Shown here: in pieces, positions 63,470 to 64,000 of the stretch
Layout of the letters: each line of letters opens with the position of its first letter
How positions within the stretch are numbered: the first letter of the stretch is position 1
Assembly: GCA_947396885.1 (NCBI GenBank)
Contig: OX377202.1
Location: forward strand, 11,408,001-11,472,000
Source: Heligmosomoides polygyrus polygyrus
Taxonomy: Eukaryota; Nematoda; Chromadorea; Rhabditida; Heligmosomidae
Length of the DNA: 64,000 nt
Direction of reading: 5' to 3'
Made by a program: the position numbers and the translations under genes
Notes under the pieces: model-generated
The model's input: the letters and a program-made list of their open reading frames with translations, nothing else
Told to the model about the DNA's origin: nothing
The model's database searches: none

Positions 63470-63990
63470 GTTCAGCGTGATGACCCTATCGGCTGAGGAG
63501 CATAGCCTATCTTGGGAAACTACTAACTCCAAATATCTATATCTAGAAAGGCTTTCTTTGGTCCTAATTTGCGAAGGTTCTAGCAGCGAAGTTCTAAAAA
63601 TGCTTAAAAAAGGTGTTAGGCTACCACAAGGTCTGGTAAGTATCGCGGGTGAGGTAGAACCTCAGCTCCTAGTTCGTTTAATTTTCGCATGGTGATTTGC
63701 GGAATATGTGGGCGAGCGTTGTCGTGCAGAGGAATGGGACTTCTGTGGATCAGTATCGGCTACAGCTCATGCAATTTTCGGTACATCTCGTCGATTGCGT
63801 CACAGCAGGACTCTGTTCATAGCTCGGCTTGCTTCCAGAAAGCTGTAGTAAATCACATTACTACCACCACACTGTTTCCATCGTCTTTTTGTAGAATTTC
63901 GGCTTTGGAAAGTGCCTGGAAAATTCGTCGACATCAACCCACTTTCCTAATCATCGGATTTCGTACACAACCCACTTTACATTACATGTG
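63470..63990 (-). mobile_element. Mariner transposase C-terminal fragment
   Basis: The minus strand reads DAIDEMYRKLHEL, then IPLHDNARPHIPQITMRKLN and ELGAEVLPHPRYL, with stops. This is the second catalytic region of the transposase. It lies in intron 9 of SLC41 gene 2. The tips were not identified. Confidence 0.7.
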
Positions 63991-64000
63991 ACGACTCCAT

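Overview
The window is eukaryotic. Its genes are split into exons of about 20 to 220 bases by introns with GT...AG ends, mostly TTTCAG-type acceptors, and it is full of mariner-type DNA transposons, RTE-type and CR1/jockey-type non-LTR retrotransposons, foldback elements and a tRNA-derived SINE. Three gene models begin 6 to 17 bases after a TTTCAG/TTCCAG acceptor with no exon visible upstream, as expected for spliced-leader trans-splicing. The RTE copies match, from memory, RTE proteins common in strongylid nematodes. I therefore infer a nematode, probably clade V (Rhabditida/Strongylida); species is not assigned.

Layout. (1) 1-3.4 kb: minus-strand gene of unknown function with its first three coding exons at 3417-3367, 1734-1618 and 1561-1430, running leftwards toward the window edge. 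(2) 3.4-17.9 kb: a repeat-filled divergent intergenic region (SINE, RTE pieces, foldback element, 710-bp tandem duplication, a mariner split by an RTE insertion, two tRNA-like sequences). (3) 17,952-33,658 (+): a complete 13-exon gene (477 aa by hand assembly) for an SLC41/MgtE-family magnesium transporter; its introns carry a 1.7-kb foldback element, two mariners of their own, palindromic MITEs, and three tandem SINEs that end exactly at the last splice acceptor. (4) 35,437-44,348 (+): an unrecognised Ser/Asn-rich gene with seven phase-checked exons, 5' end not found, one intron of 4.4 kb filled with retroelements. (5) 44.4-49.2 kb: minisatellites and nested repeats. (6) 49,275-63,184 (+): exons 1-9 of a second SLC41/MgtE gene, which must continue beyond the right edge.

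The two transporter genes are in the same orientation and have the same exon lengths (exons 2-9: 111, 90, 87, 69, 160, 107, 109, 73) and intron phases, so they arose by duplication, but their proteins have diverged strongly outside the pore signature. No bacterial features (operons, CRISPR, ribosome-binding sites) are present.

Most of the unusual material is non-autonomous repeats: two families of palindromic elements that keep the same short tips but have unrelated cores, a foldback element with iterated 21-mers, a 41-bp TTCGAA satellite in an intron, and SINEs whose CCTTTAT-rich tails lie in splice-acceptor pyrimidine tracts.
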